Positions 23,436-36,239 of a stretch of DNA of 64,000 nucleotides are shown here, piece after piece (within the stretch, counting starts at the first letter, position 1; every line of letters starts with the position of its first letter). The notes below the pieces were generated by a model. The model did not search any database, had not been told where the DNA came from, and was given only the letters and a program-made list of their open reading frames with translations. The stretch comes from Trichopria drosophilae (Eukaryota; Arthropoda; Insecta; Hymenoptera; Diapriidae). The translations under genes were made by a program, and so were the position numbers. The stretch spans positions 89,914,501 to 89,978,500 of the forward strand of contig CM059585.1 of NCBI GenBank assembly GCA_030407085.1, written 5' to 3'.

Positions 23436-23654
23436 TTTATAGTTTCCCAGTTTGGGAAATCGGATTTTCCACACTAGAATCTGTTCGGAAAACACACATT
23501 TTCCGAACCCGTATTACAAAAAATATGTTTTGGTGTCAATTTCAAGGTTGTTCACTGTAGTTTCCATCAAACTTTGCTATACAGTCGTAAATTATTTTTA
23601 AAACTTTTACAATTGTTATAAAAATATTTGAATCCGAATCAATGTTCCGAAACT

Positions 23655-24100
23655 TAAATTCAATATTAGAGAATGAAGTCAATGGATGGAGGCTTCTATT
23701 TTTTAAACGAAAGATATCAGTTTCAGCTTTCAAGTAAATAAAAGTAAATTTAAAAAAATGATTGGGAAGGTTTGGTTTCATTAAACCAAAAAAATTGCGT
23801 TTTGTGCATTAAAAATCGCTCAGACTTAAATTTTTTGTTTTTTAATAAATTTCCTCAATTTTAATATTTGAGTCTGAAGCCCATGAAGGGAGGATTATTT
23901 TTTCTTAAATACAACAAAAAATTTAATATTTAAAATAACAAAAAATAATAAATTATGATAAGTTTGGGGCGCAGTGAGTTTTTCATTTTAAAATAAACAA
24001 ATTGCATTTTGATCAAGGAAAATTGTTAAAAATTTTATTTCTTTATGTTTTTGTTTGAAAAATTGAGAATTTGGGACAAAATATGTTATGTCGTTTTTGT
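23655..24100 (+). repeat. Old dispersed repeat, copy 1
   Basis: The blocks AAGTCAATGGATGG / GGCTTCTATTTTTT and GAGTCTGAAGCCCATGAAGG recur in the same order at 52690-53085, with substitutions and indels throughout. In each copy, CAATGGAYGGA-GCTTCTATTTTTT and GAAGSCCATGAAGG-type motifs are about 210 bp apart. The family is not recognised. Confidence 0.55.
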
Positions 24101-24449
24101 TTACATTTTTTTTATTTATATAGGAGCTAATTTTAAGTTTTTTTACGAAATAATAAAATCAGGTAAATCCCGAAAGGGTGCAGAGTTAGAGGGCTCTAAT
24201 TAGGGGTCAAGTTACTTGTTATCGAATATTAAAACATAAATAACAGTAGATATCGGAGAGTAGGCGCTAGATCATTGTATGGCGTTTTTAGCAATATATA
24301 AATATTTAAAATTTTATTGTTGATTAATATAGTTAAAAGACAACAAGGGTATTTTCTAAACAGGCAACTATATATTAAGTTAACGCAATTTGGAAGTAAA
24401 ATTAAGTCTTCCACAAAGTAGAATTTGAGATATACTTTTTTAGTTGAAA
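24101..24449. other. Gene-free AT-rich stretch
   Basis: Nothing supported. Confidence 0.35.
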
Positions 24450-24960
24450 TTACATGGAGTGAATTAACAGATCATGCATACTTCGTATTATTTCATATAA
24501 ACTCAATTTGTCAGTTCTGAAGAAGTTTCTAAACCGTTCAGTCAGAGAAAAGATTCCTACACCAGCTTGTATTCGAAGGACGCTGAGGAAGAAAGGAGAA
24601 AACATAGTAAAACTGTCTCGCACGAGCCAGAAGTGAAATCTCAGAATGCGTTGTTTACGACCTGTCGGAAAACTCGCTTTTTTACCTATTCTACCTAACA
24701 TCCTGCGTCGAATGAACCTTTCGCCTATCGATGAAAAACTCACGGCAGCCTTTATTAATGGCTCGTCGTGAGCGCGTTTATAAACGGGAAAGCATCTCTG
24801 CTGTTGGATGATCATCAAGCTAAAAGATGCATTGGCGACTTGCTCGCGAGCGATTAAACATGTCACTTGCATCAGGTGGCATCAGAGGAACATCGGTGAG
24901 CTATTAATTGGTCACGTCCATGGCGATTAGCCAAGGAAGAAAAATTAAAACGGGAATGTT
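24450..24960. other. GC-richer patch with the longest open frame of the window
   Basis: A minus-strand frame of 140 codons spans 24450-24872. Its translation is rich in Arg, Phe and Ser without a recognisable domain, signal peptide or repeat. A donor-like GGTGAGC lies on the plus strand at 24894-24900. With stop codons rarer in GC-rich DNA, a frame of this length is not strong evidence. I treat it as unproven. Confidence 0.3.
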
Positions 24961-25299
24961 GTAGGGTGCTCGAAGGATGAAAATTGACTACTTGGAATTT
25001 TTGTGTTGACTTTTCTGAAGAATAACTGTGTTGTTTACTGGTATCTTTACTCTAAGCCCATAAAAGCTGAAGATTTGATATGGCTTACATTTACTATTGA
25101 ACACTGTATATGGTAGTAAATAGTAAAGATTTGTACACTTGAAAAAAACGAACCATAAAATAGCAAACTTTGATATACAAATTTGAATATTAATTGCACC
25201 ACGGAGAAAAATTTTCTTTGAAATTTCATTGTTTAATACAGTTATAATACTTCAAATTTTAATGTTCATAAATATACTTAGAAAACAATAAATGTATTT

Positions 25300-25639
25300 T
25301 TGTCACACCTGCACAAAACAGCCACTTTTCCGTGCATGTTAAGCGAACGGAAAGTTGCCATTTATGGCCGAGAACGCAACTGCGTATGCGTACGGGCGTT
25401 TTTCAATTTTTACCGCCCGCTGTTCTCATTACAGCCCTCCACTCGTTACCGCCGGCCAGTAAGGTGGCATTTTTGTCGACAGGTGTGACAAAAAGTATAG
25501 TGTGTACCACGGGCGGAAATGCATTACACGCTCGGGCGATGCTGAATCCGTCGTCTACGGCATGACTCGGCCGCCTCGTCTTTGCCTACGACTCGAGCTG
25601 CAGTATCGCCCGCGCCGTAATACATGCCTTTCAGCCCTA
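25300..25639. other. GC-richer patch without recognisable gene
   Basis: TTTTTGTCACACCTG at 25298 is answered by CAGGTGTGACAAAAA at 25481, a perfect inverted pair about 170 bp apart. This suggests that 25298-25495 is a small foldback insertion with a GC-rich interior. Overlapping frames at 25300-25565 are then chance. Confidence 0.5.
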
Positions 25640-25885
25640 GATACACAATATACTATTCCTAACGAGTTCTCTCAGTTTTGACAAAATATACTATACCACA
25701 TAAATTTGATTTAGTAATTTTCGATACAAGAGGCGTAAAAGTGTTTTCTACGAATGTGAAGGCTGCGGGCCGAGCTGAAAGCGAGGTCCGCATTCACATT
25801 GGAAAAAAAAACATTTTCGTACATGCGTCGAACAATATTTTATGTTGGAAGTGTGTGTAAAATGCGCCGAAAAAATACGCACACT
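25640..25885. repeat. Word island, GGCGTAAAA type
   Basis: It starts CCCTAGATACACAATATACTATT and contains TTTTCGATACAAGAGGCGTAAAAGTG. An inverted pair, CGAATGTGAAGGC / GTCCGCATTCACATT, surrounds a GC-rich centre. TGTGTAAAATGCGCC and ACGCACACTATAACG close the island. Border and word are shared with the other islands. Confidence 0.45.
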
Positions 25886-26350
25886 ATAACGTAAAAAAAT
25901 TAAATTAACAGAGAAAATATAGACACGAATAAATTAGAAATTTAGTACCTCTAGAACACATAAAATTGGTGTGTAATAAACTAAGGTTGAAGGACCGGAA
26001 CAAAGGAAAGTACAAGATTAAGTGATGTAAGATAAAATTATATTGTATAATTAAATTATGAATACTGATTTTAGTCAATTTATTAATGATTGAAATTGAT
26101 GATTGCAAATGTGTACCATAAACGAATACTGCAAAAAATCATTGTATACACGGAAAGGAAGAAACACGACTGAGTCCTGTCTACGCAGCCCTGGTTACTG
26201 CGTGGCCGGTTCGCAAATACTTTCTATTTCAACGCGCTATAACTCAGTCAATTTTGAGAATTTTGAAACGAATAAAAAATGAAATTGTTCATTACAGTTT
26301 CCCAGATCTAGTGCAGAAAGAAAAAAATGATATATTATCTTAATAAATAA

Positions 26351-26799
26351 AAAAGTTATTAATTTTTTAATGCAGAACTTCGAAATTTGTGTTTTTATAC
26401 ATTCGCTTCGTTTATCGAGCGAATTTCAAGCATCCGAAAACATTCCGCGAGAAAGTTGTTCATTAAGGTATGAACAAATTTTCTGGAAAGTTTCATCTCA
26501 ATTTCATTAATAGTTTTAAAATTAATGAATGTTTAAAATAGGTAGCGGCCGACGGCCAGCGCGTCATGTGTGCCACGGCGATGCGCGCAAGGCCACAACC
26601 AACATTATTAAACATTCATTACTTTTAAACTATTAATGCAATGGAGATGAAACTTTCCATAAAATTTGTTCATACCTTAATGAACAATTTTTACGCAGAA
26701 AGTTTTCGGATGCTTGAAATTCGCTAGATAAACGAAGCGCCTGAATGTATAAAAACGCAAATTTCGCAGTTCTGCATTAAAAAATTAATAACTTTTTTT
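26351..26799. mobile_element. 449 bp hairpin element with GC-rich loop
   Basis: Arms 26351-26537 and 26607-26799 pair over their whole length (for example GCGAATTTCAAGCATCCGAA with TTCGGATGCTTGAAATTCGC). The 70-base loop is strikingly GC-rich (GCGGCCGACGGCCAGCGCG). There is no coding and no clear target duplication. The two arms differ by several substitutions, so the hairpin is genuine and aged. Confidence 0.7.
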
Positions 26800-27054
26800 A
26801 TGGGTATTTAAAAGCACGGTAAAATTTTTCCAAGAATCATAGGCAATGGAAAAAACAACCATGCAATGTAAACAACAACATTCGTTAAGGATCGTAAACA
26901 AATCAATAATTTTGTATTTGATATGCGTCCTTCTAAAATACACAAGGATATTCGATCGATCGATCTCAGATCTCTTAATGCCGAACGCAATTTTCATTGA
27001 CTAAAAAAATTTAAATTACTGAAATTTGGATTCATCACATGCGCGAGTAAACCC

Positions 27055-27325
27055 GGAGTACTACTCTCTCAATTTCTTCGATTCAGAATTCACTCTTTGG
27101 TTAGGGAAAACCGAGCAACTCTCGTGAAAGAGTGAATATTCAACTCTTTAAGAGCGAAATTTCAATCTAACAAGAGTGAAAATTCACTCTTTCCTTCCGA
27201 GTCGTGGAGTTGACAACTCTGGAGGAAAGAGTAAATTTCCGCTCTTCAATATTCACTCTTTCACGAGAGTTGCTTGGTTTTCAATAATTAAAGAATTCTC
27301 ACTCTACGAAAAGAGAGTAAGACAC
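27055..27325. repeat. Word island, AAGAGTGAA/TTCACTCTT type, hairpin-forming
   Basis: TTCACTCTT or AAGAGTGAA and variants occur about ten times in both orientations. The segments at 27111-27147 and 27246-27282 are reverse complements (GAGCAACTCTCGTGAAAGAG). The outer parts start and end with ACTCTCTC and AGAGAGTA. Confidence 0.65.
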
Positions 27326-28099
27326 TAAACCGGTACTAACAGTCGGTAGGGGCATTTTGAATGATGCCTGTACTGATAACAATAGTAATTGTAATAATTT
27401 TACTTTATTAGATTTATAAAAAATACATATACAAACAAACAAAAATCAATATTTACATTTTGATAAAGGAAGACAAAGCCAAAACCTTATTTTACAAAAT
27501 AATATAAATTAAGTACTAGGGTACTGAATTAGACGTTCCTGAAAATATCTGATGTAACGCGTGATTATTAGTATCAATAGTGACATAGTGCTAGTATGAG
27601 TACAGTTACAGTATTATCATCAGCAGTAACTTAATTTCGAAACCCCTTACTGCAGCCAGTACTGATTTAGAATCTAATCAAAAGTATGAGGACGAAACTT
27701 TGAAAAAACACCGATCATTAAGAATTTTAAATAATTTTTCAGATAATATTTTTACGACAATTTTCTTTTAATTTATGGGCCACCAACGCGGAGTGAATAA
27801 TTTTAGTTTATTTCTGCCACTAAAAAGTAAATCAAAATAAATACAGAAATTAATACCAGATTAGAGATGCAGGTTATATGACAGTTAGATTCTCTAACCT
27901 GCCAGTTACTTAATAACTCCTATACATTTATTTATACACTTACTAGCATCAGAATTTAACTAAATCTATTCACTTACGGATCAATAAATTAAGAAATAAG
28001 TTCTTAAATACGAAATTCTTAGTATTGCAAAGAACAAATTAAATTTAAAGAATATTCAAAACAATGCAATTTAGATATTTTAGCAAAAGATATTTGCTA
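27326..28099. other. Gene-free AT-rich stretch
   Basis: Nothing supported. Confidence 0.35.
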
Positions 28100-28380
28100 C
28101 ACTGAAAAAAATTCTTACTTGATTTGACCACTTTTTAACTACTGAAAGTATTTCAATAGGTCTTCAACGGAATTTTATAGGTTATAGTTACAACCATAAA
28201 GGAGTTAATTAAAAACAAATATAATTATGGAAAGGACATTTCGGCTGTGATTTCTATTACATTTAAAACCATTTTTTAGAGTCTTACTACCTAGTACACT
28301 AAAAAATATTCAACATGCTAGAGCGAAATTTATCAATATATTTTTTTTTGTAAATCAACTAAGAATTTTTTTTTTTAGTG
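28100..28380. mobile_element. CACTG-ended MITE-like element
   Basis: CACTGAAAAAAATTCTTACT at the left and, on the other strand, CACTAAAAAAAAAAATTCTT at 28380 are followed by TTGATTT on both sides. An alternative right end, CATTGAAAAAAATTTACTTG (reverse strand), lies at 28647. The element is AT-rich and non-coding. A-rich ends of this CACTG type recur at 59723 and 60914. Confidence 0.55.
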
Positions 28381-30479
28381 GATTTATTTTTAGCGCGGCT
28401 ATTGGCGATTGCTTTTTCATTATATCAGTGCATGTCTTTTTGAGTTTTATACATTGTATCGCATTCTTTGATCTCCAATCATTCGGAATACTTTTTCGTT
28501 TACTGGGTAAATTATATTAACTTGTGTAAAAATAGTAAAATTACTAACGTCAACAAAGCTTTATTAACGAAAAAAGTATTTCTTTTAACTACACTCAATT
28601 CAACTTCTCAATGATAGTTGAATTTGTCAAGTAAATTTTTTTCAATGCAAATGAAAATTTGTTGCTTCTTATGTACTAACATACTACATCAATGATTACG
28701 ACAGTAAAGTAACTCTAAAATTTACAAATTCACTGGCCCAACATTGACAATCACAAATGTTTTAAAAAAATAGGAAAAATCTGAAAAAATATTTTATTTT
28801 TAAAAATCTTAAAACCATTCGATAAAATAAAAATCCCATCTATCGCGCACATTTGCATATAAACGCCGATGGGTATAAGATAGCCAATAACACGATCGCG
28901 TGAATTTTCACAGTGAGATCCAATGAAGCTGTTTCTTCGGAGAAAGTGCTAGTATTTGCATTCGTATCGGAAGTCTTCGAGTCCATTGTTCACCGGTAGC
29001 GACAACGGTCTGAATCATGTCGACGAGATTTTGTCCTGATAGTGGGGACAATGCGGGGAGAAAAGGAATGTGAGGGAAAAGGATGAAAGTGATCGGTGTA
29101 GTGAACAGCAATACCTGACAGAGAAATTGTTTTTTTATTTGTTATAGATATAAGCACATGGTTACGATCACAAACGGATGTTATCTATAAGCAATCATTA
29201 CAATAGACTTAATTTGTACTGCAAAGTTCGTAAATATTCACACTACAATTTCATTTAAAACTTACACAGTTATGGACAATGTTTGTATGTTAACATGTGT
29301 GATGCTTACATGCTTATTTCAGAAAAAGTAAACGGAGAATAACACATATATTAGGGTGTTTAAAAAAAAAAAATTTTTGTGATATAGTAGGAATCGAGTG
29401 AAAAAATAAAGTATTTGGCCTTTTTGCAAAAGTCGATTAAATTCGTTTTGGAGGTCGCGGAAAGCGAATGTAATTTTGAATCCGACTTCAGATTCGTAAT
29501 TAGCTTCAAATCGTACAACTAATGAGATTCAAATGAATTTGTGCATATTTTTTACAAATTTTCTCTGCGTAACATTGCGAAATATTTGTAGTTTACTATA
29601 TTTTTACCTTTAGTGATACTATGATTGCGATATGGTAGAAAAATATACAACTGAAAAAAATGAAGCTTCAAAACTGGGATTTTTTGTGTATTTTGCAAAA
29701 TACAACGTGTTAAATGACATTTTCACTGGGCATTCTGCTGGGCAACTAATTTCTAGGCTTACTTGTATGTAACTTACTCTTTCGTTTAAATCTTAGTTTT
29801 TATTTATTCTGCATTTTGCGATTACCTTTTTGTGTTTTCAACGTTTTCATTGTATATGCGAACCTAGCACCCGGTCTATTCCGGAACTCTCCTCTCAACA
29901 GGATGTATCCCAATACGAGAGTAATAAATACAATACAATACAAAATGACATTTTCTGCGACCACGTAATTGCCGTAGTGACCCCAAAAACAGTTTGAATT
30001 TAGCGTACCTTATTACTACTAAATGTGCAAGGATCACATCCATATAGAAAAATGGCACATCTACGTGTTAAAAGCGTAAATTACCGAATTCTAATACAAA
30101 CACTACTGAATAAAAAAAAAATTCAATATTATTCCGAAATTAGTCAGGCTTTGATTCCTCCTAGATTCCAACAATTTTTACTTTTTGAAAGACCTTAATA
30201 TATATGGGTACATTTTTTTCGACGATGTCGAAAATATTTTTGGTATCAGATAGAATATTATTTGTAATTTTCTTTGTATAAAATAATGTTTTACCCCATA
30301 ATATTAACATTTAAAATAATTAGTCGGATTGGTATGATTTCAGACACGTACACAAAAATTTTAATGAAGATACTAGTGATTTGATAACAATGAATTCACA
30401 ATAGCGAAGTTATAATATTTATTATCCATCACTGTATAATCTTATCATTTATTTTTGAGCAGTATAAATTAATTTTTTA
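28381..30479. other. Gene-free AT-rich stretch
   Basis: The only GC-richer piece is 28905-29115, with a 67-codon minus-strand frame that is not recognised. No repeat or RNA gene was seen. Confidence 0.35.
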
Positions 30480-30900
30480 CCCTCCAGCCGTAAAACTCGA
30501 TTTCTCGGCTGAGGGCGAAACCTTTGGCCGCGAATTATCGAGTCCTATATGACAATCGGATCAAAATAGTACTTTTCATTATTTTTCGTCCTAGCGGGTA
30601 TAAAATTCGATTTTATGATTCTGATTTGTGGACTGGTCGGTGAGGAATTTCTATCTTAATATCTTATCATGTAATTTCTATCTTATCATGTAATTTTTGA
30701 AAAATGGCATTTTACGCCTGCAAATCAGGGCGTAAAATAGTATTTTACGACCGCTAGGACAAAAATTACATCATTTTTTACGGGCGAAATATCTCCGACA
30801 AGTGTGATTGTTACCCTCACTTCGCTCGAACGACAAACTTCACAATCGTCGAAGATCGATAATTGCGCCCTTGGCACATAATGTACTATTATCGCTTTAT
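30480..30900. repeat. Word island, GGCGTAAAAT type
   Basis: CCGTAAAACTCGATTT, GGGTATAAAATTCGATTTTA, TTTTACGCCTGCAAATCAGG, GGGCGTAAAATAGTATTTTACG and TTTTTTACGGGCG are spread over 420 bp. TTTTTCGTCCTAGCGG at 30587 is answered by CCGCTAGGACAAAAA at 30752. ACTTCGCTCG near 30820 is the same half-word as the mirror repeat of the Helentron-like family. It ends with GGCACATAATGTACTATT. Confidence 0.55.
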
Positions 30901-33589
30901 TAATTAAGCGAGGAAGTTCGTAAAATTTAGAACTACCAGTTAATCTTTTATTTCTATATTGTTAAATGTGACTATTTCGTTAGTTTTGTATAATTTGTAT
31001 AATCGTATACACGAATAAATCATTTTTTTAATAAGTGGAAATCTCCAGTTTTATGTTACAGTGTCCAGTTTCACTAGATTCTAAACATCAAAAATATCGA
31101 AACTGAACTGAAACTATAAAAAATCTCAATTCAATGGAATATTCATTATTTTTAAAGGATTTACAGAACATTTAGAAAGAATGTAGAGGAATTTTATTAA
31201 CATTTCCTTACTTAAAAACTACATTATAGTTGACATTTTTAACAATAAAAATTATTCAACCAGAAATCAACAAATCATTTCTTTGTATATTACGAGAAGT
31301 ATAACTTTAATATTCACTCCTAGAATTCGGAAGTTATTTTCGAAAATAGGTTTTTCGAATGTGTTAAATTACATTATACATAAATGTATTATTATGTTGT
31401 AGTTTATAAGCATATTTTTAACTTGCATTTGTATAGAGGATAAAACATTACAGCAATTCTGTTACGGACCAGGACTGGATATGGAAAGTACTACAATAAT
31501 AAATGCTGAATAAATGCAAATTACGTAATAAATAGCGTAAACAATCCAATACATTTAAAGTCTTATCTGAAAAAGATGCTTAAGAACTGACTTCAGTAGT
31601 AGCGACCGTTAATAGTCTGCCTCAGTGAAACGATACCGTTAAGTCAGACAACGACTTTAAAAAGTTCAAATCTATAGAAGTTGCCCTCCTATTTATCATT
31701 GCATAAAAAGTTATAATTACAATTGAATAAAATAACAATTCAAATTAGTTTCGTAATGTTAAATGGGAACATTTTATGAACTTTTTTCATTTATCTTTGT
31801 TATATGTATATATATTCCAATATGGTTAGGCCTCATGGCCTGGCCACTGCGGATCGACAGGATCCTATTGTGGCGATTGTTATATGTAAGAGTAAACTAT
31901 TTTTCCAACTGTTGTTTTAAATATTATACGAAATGTACGCATATTATGTAAATGTAAAAGTTATTCTATATCTATATTATATCATTTTAAGCATTTCAAA
32001 TTGAAATATATTTCGCATATTGATTAGCTTTTTTAAGTGATGCAAAACTGAGTAATAATAAATAAATAATTAAAAGAAATGTGATTCGGAGGTGGGTGGG
32101 TAAATTCTAGACACTCAAATACTATAGATTGGTTGTAGGAGGAAAATGTTACTAATGTAGTTCTAACAAAAATATATCTGTATGCGCGGACGATAAAAAT
32201 TTTTTCACAAACATTTATTCAACTAATAATATTTGATTATTAATGTATGCAACGATAAAAACACAAATGGACGAAAATAAGCATGGATCAAATATGATGC
32301 ACTAAGTAAATTAATAATTATTCACAGTAATGGAAAAAATAATGTTATAATAGTAAAAACCTGCAAGTCCCTAAATGATTTTCATTACTTTATCAACCAT
32401 GCAGCTTTACTTATCGAACATTATTTGAACATTGGCAGAAAATCTGTGGGTTCCACCGTAATTACATTACTGCAGTTAGTTTTTTTATAAATACGTTTTC
32501 ATAATGGTGTAATGGCTTCGAAGATGAGCATGGAAATTTCATTTAGCGATAAAACTGAAAAACAAAAAATAAAACAATATTTGGACCCATGGTTAAGGGT
32601 GTTCAGAACTGTAAAAAACGACATTCTTTAGCGAAAAAAGTATCGCAATTTTCCAAATGGCCATTATTGAAACCACGATTACGTGTCTTTTATATGAAAT
32701 TTAACAAAACATATCTGCAATCTACCAACAACTGCAATTTTCGAAGTGTAACTGGGCTTTTTGTAACCAACCATATTTATAATTTAGTATGACGTAAATT
32801 ACCGAAAACAATTTAAATTTCATTAACAGTCTGTTTGATTTGCCACATTAGTAAAGGTACTAATCACGTATATAAGGTTGAAAAAAACAATATTTTTTTA
32901 CATATTTCGAATCTAAATTCCCATTTTACTGCCCGATTTGCATTATATCCGCCATTTTTTTTTATTTTTGAAAGGAATTTATTAATTCTGCTAACTGCTA
33001 AAACCACAACCCTACAGGACAAATAATCTATTTCATTGTTTTGTTTCAGTGGGTCGACAACATAAGTTGTGGGACGTGTGTTAAAGTCACGCTGACGTAA
33101 AAGGAGTTCTTTAAAGAGGCAACTTAATGCCATCTAATGCCAGCCTAGTCTTAGATATCTTTGGAGGCGAGTGCATGGATTAAAAATTTGTATCCTAAAA
33201 TTTATAACAATTTTAGTTCATGAAAATGTATTAAAGGTCGTAGTTAAAACATTTCAAGTATTGCTAAAATATTCTGTGTTTAAAAACACAAATACAAACA
33301 AAATCGCACATTCTTAACAATAAATTCTTTACTCACTTTTCAATGTTATAGATACTTACGATTATGCAACCAGATTGTGCTAAAAATTCATTGTTATTTT
33401 TATATCTACGCGGTGTAAATCAAAGACTTAAACAGCATCAAATGACAATCATTGTGCAGAAACCAAAACACTGATCGCAATTTTGAATTTAATCTCGAAC
33501 GCCAATCGCCTATTGCAAAAGCCAGTAATTGTATTATATAAAAGGATATCTGTTAAAAATTGGTATTGTTTGCGGAATAATATATTGTC
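30901..33589. other. Gene-free AT-rich stretch
   Basis: 2.7 kb without a supported gene, RNA or repeat. The longest frames (62-89 codons) are low-complexity. Confidence 0.4.
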
Positions 33590-33690
33590 ACTAAGGACGT
33601 CTAGACGGCGTAAAGACGTCTTCAAGCCGATGTAAAAGCCTATCGACGCCCAAAGACGTATTGACGCATACTTAAAGACTGTGATGAATA
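33590..33690. repeat. Short word island, AAAGACGTC type
   Basis: GGACGTCTAGACGGCG, AAAGACGTCTTCAAG, CGACGCCCAAAGACGTATTG, GACGCATAC and AAAGAC lie within 100 bp. It is small but of the same style as the longer islands. Confidence 0.4.
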
Positions 33691-33779
33691 TTTATTATAA
33701 ATATAATCTAATATTTTAAGATGTACGTTATTAAATTAAAAGAGTGAGCCAGATCAAAGTGAGATCAGAATTAATAGTA

Positions 33780-34330
33780 CATAGATACGCCACTAGATGC
33801 CTTTGTGCGAATTCGGCGTATTTGGAGGTGGCAAGCGCCTGCGCGATTTCGAAGATGAAGGCGATAGATTTTGGCTAGAGAGAGGGTCGATATAATTTGA
33901 TCGCTGGCGGTCACAGTAAGCGGACGGTTTCGCCATTTCCCGGCACTTTCAACACTTCAAGTATTGAGGAATATCGGGAAATTATTCCATCGCACACCGG
34001 ACGAATTGGGACACGCTCCTTTTTGTTGTCGGCTTGCCCGCGAGGACCACTTCGAACGATCCTGCCGACCTTGTCTTCGTTTTCGGACAACCGATACAAT
34101 CAACGACCATTTCACCTGCCGCCATTTTGATGCCACATTCGACGTGCAGCAATTTTAGACGCCAAATCTGAGTCGATTCTGCAGAAATGAAGGAAGCCAT
34201 TTTCCGGTTCTTTAAATCGGTCGACCACGTATGACACCATCGCCGATCAACTTTAACCATCGCACGCTGTAAACGAGATAAGTTAAACTATAGTCGATCC
34301 GGTCTCACTCGCGTTTTGCGGTAAAGTTTA
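33780..34330. other. GC-richer patch without recognisable gene
   Basis: Five frames of 62-92 codons overlap on both strands, with no domain and no consistent splice borders. GCCGCCATTTTGATG-like sequence lies at 34117. Possible conserved non-coding DNA. Confidence 0.35.
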
Positions 34331-36239
34331 TTTCTTTTATATAATAATTATCGAATCTTATTTTATTGCTGATTGTTATTGCGTTGCGAATACCGCGTTT
34401 AATTTAATAACTTCAATGCGCGTGGTTCAACTTAAGCTTTAATTACTTCAATAATCAAGCGAAATCTCCAGCAAGAAAGTTTATATATGTTTCACCGAGA
34501 TTTATCTAATTTCTGTATTAAATAACTGACATGTTGAAAGGAACAATATATTGAATTTACAATAAAAAAAAAATGATAATGTTTTCTGCCTTAAAAAAGC
34601 AATTAAACGAAAAGATTATTACAAGACGTTGCAAGGACATCTGGAAAAAATATCTTTAGACAGATATCTCCAGAACAATTTAAATACACCATGGTTGTTA
34701 CAACCTAAGATATGGTTGTGTTGGTCATATTATATTGATAATAATTTCGTTCCATATCTATGGTTACTGGGACCATATTTATTGAAAGAGTTTCCATACG
34801 CAAAATTCTCTTTTCATTAGCAATGGTCAACCTAGCAATGTTTTAGTTCAAAATGCTTCTTTGATCGGTGCGTACAAATCTTCGTCAGATTACGTATAGT
34901 AGAAATTACCGTTGTTTAGAAATGTTGATGTCTTAACGTAACATGAAAATGTAGAGAATAGTTAATTTAACTACCTACGCAGACACATAGTTATGAAGAC
35001 AATCGTATTTCTTAACTATATAATCCATGACACGCCAAGATCGGCAGCCAAGTTTAGTCAGCTATGCGTGTCTTGTATTCAAATACACTTACAAAGACTC
35101 CTTTTTACTTGGCGAGCATGAATATTATTGAGATGGTATTGCAAAAATTAAAAGCATCCACTCTTATCAATTCAGATACAGTATTTACCACACATCCATC
35201 AGTCATTAAATATGTTCTTACATTTTATACATCTCACCTTAGTTTTGCATATTTCATTAATATAGGGATTGGGTCATTAATAATGGAATTTTTGCAATAA
35301 CCAGAAAAGATTTGTAGAAACGCGTGTGCCATTTATATGCCATCGCAGATCGATGTAGGTCCGAGGCTCCGAGAATTATTGAGGTCGTTGATAAATTATT
35401 CTCGTATCAGCATAATACGGTTCCTGAACCCATGCTGAAAAGTAGACCATGGGCACCTTAATTTAATTTCTCTCTTATACGCACTTTGTGTGAGAGCCAA
35501 ACCTGATCTAGGTGGTTTAGCTTCAGCTGACATGCGTAAATTTAAATTTAGTTTCGGTATCTTTTTGTTTGTGTTTTGTTTCATGTCCATCTTCAATATT
35601 TGAGAAAGTACATAATAAATGATTTCTAGATGTTAAAAAATTAATAAATATATTTCAAGACCATAATAATATTGCAATATTATAATATAACATTATAAAT
35701 ATTAGAAATATAATATTGCTTAATCTACAATTAATTTTTTTCATCTGCAATTGTATTCTAATGTTGCATAATTCTTTAACCATAGACTCTAAAGTCTTGC
35801 TGAAAGAATTTACGCATTATGGAGTGATAATTCAGCAAAATCCAATGAAATAGCGAATTGTGTTTCTTAACGAGTGAACGGTCGTTCTTTATGCAGTAAA
35901 AATTCTCTGTAATAAAAGTCTCTTAAATCCCACTTCATAAACACCGGATTCTTACATATTTAAATATTTATTTACACCTCATAATGAATTTATATGCTTT
36001 ATAATCCCTCGATGGAAAAAATAACACAACTCCATTAATTAAACGTCGATCCATCAGTAGTCATTCGGGTTACTTAATTAAAAAATATATTAAGCTTTAA
36101 AAATGTTACTTGTTAAAAAAATACCTAACACAACCCTATTTTAAGTAAAAATCTTCATTTCTTATATTAAAGACTACAATAATTTTCACTCTTCCACAAA
36201 ATCAACTTCCCCGTTCCTGAAACTTACTAATTCTACGAA
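34331..36239. other. Gene-free AT-rich stretch
   Basis: Nothing supported. Confidence 0.35.

Noticed and set aside
24450..24872. 140-codon minus-strand open frame as a gene
   Set aside because: It lies in a GC-richer patch where stops are rarer; no domain, no repeat of codon pattern and no clear splice or start context.
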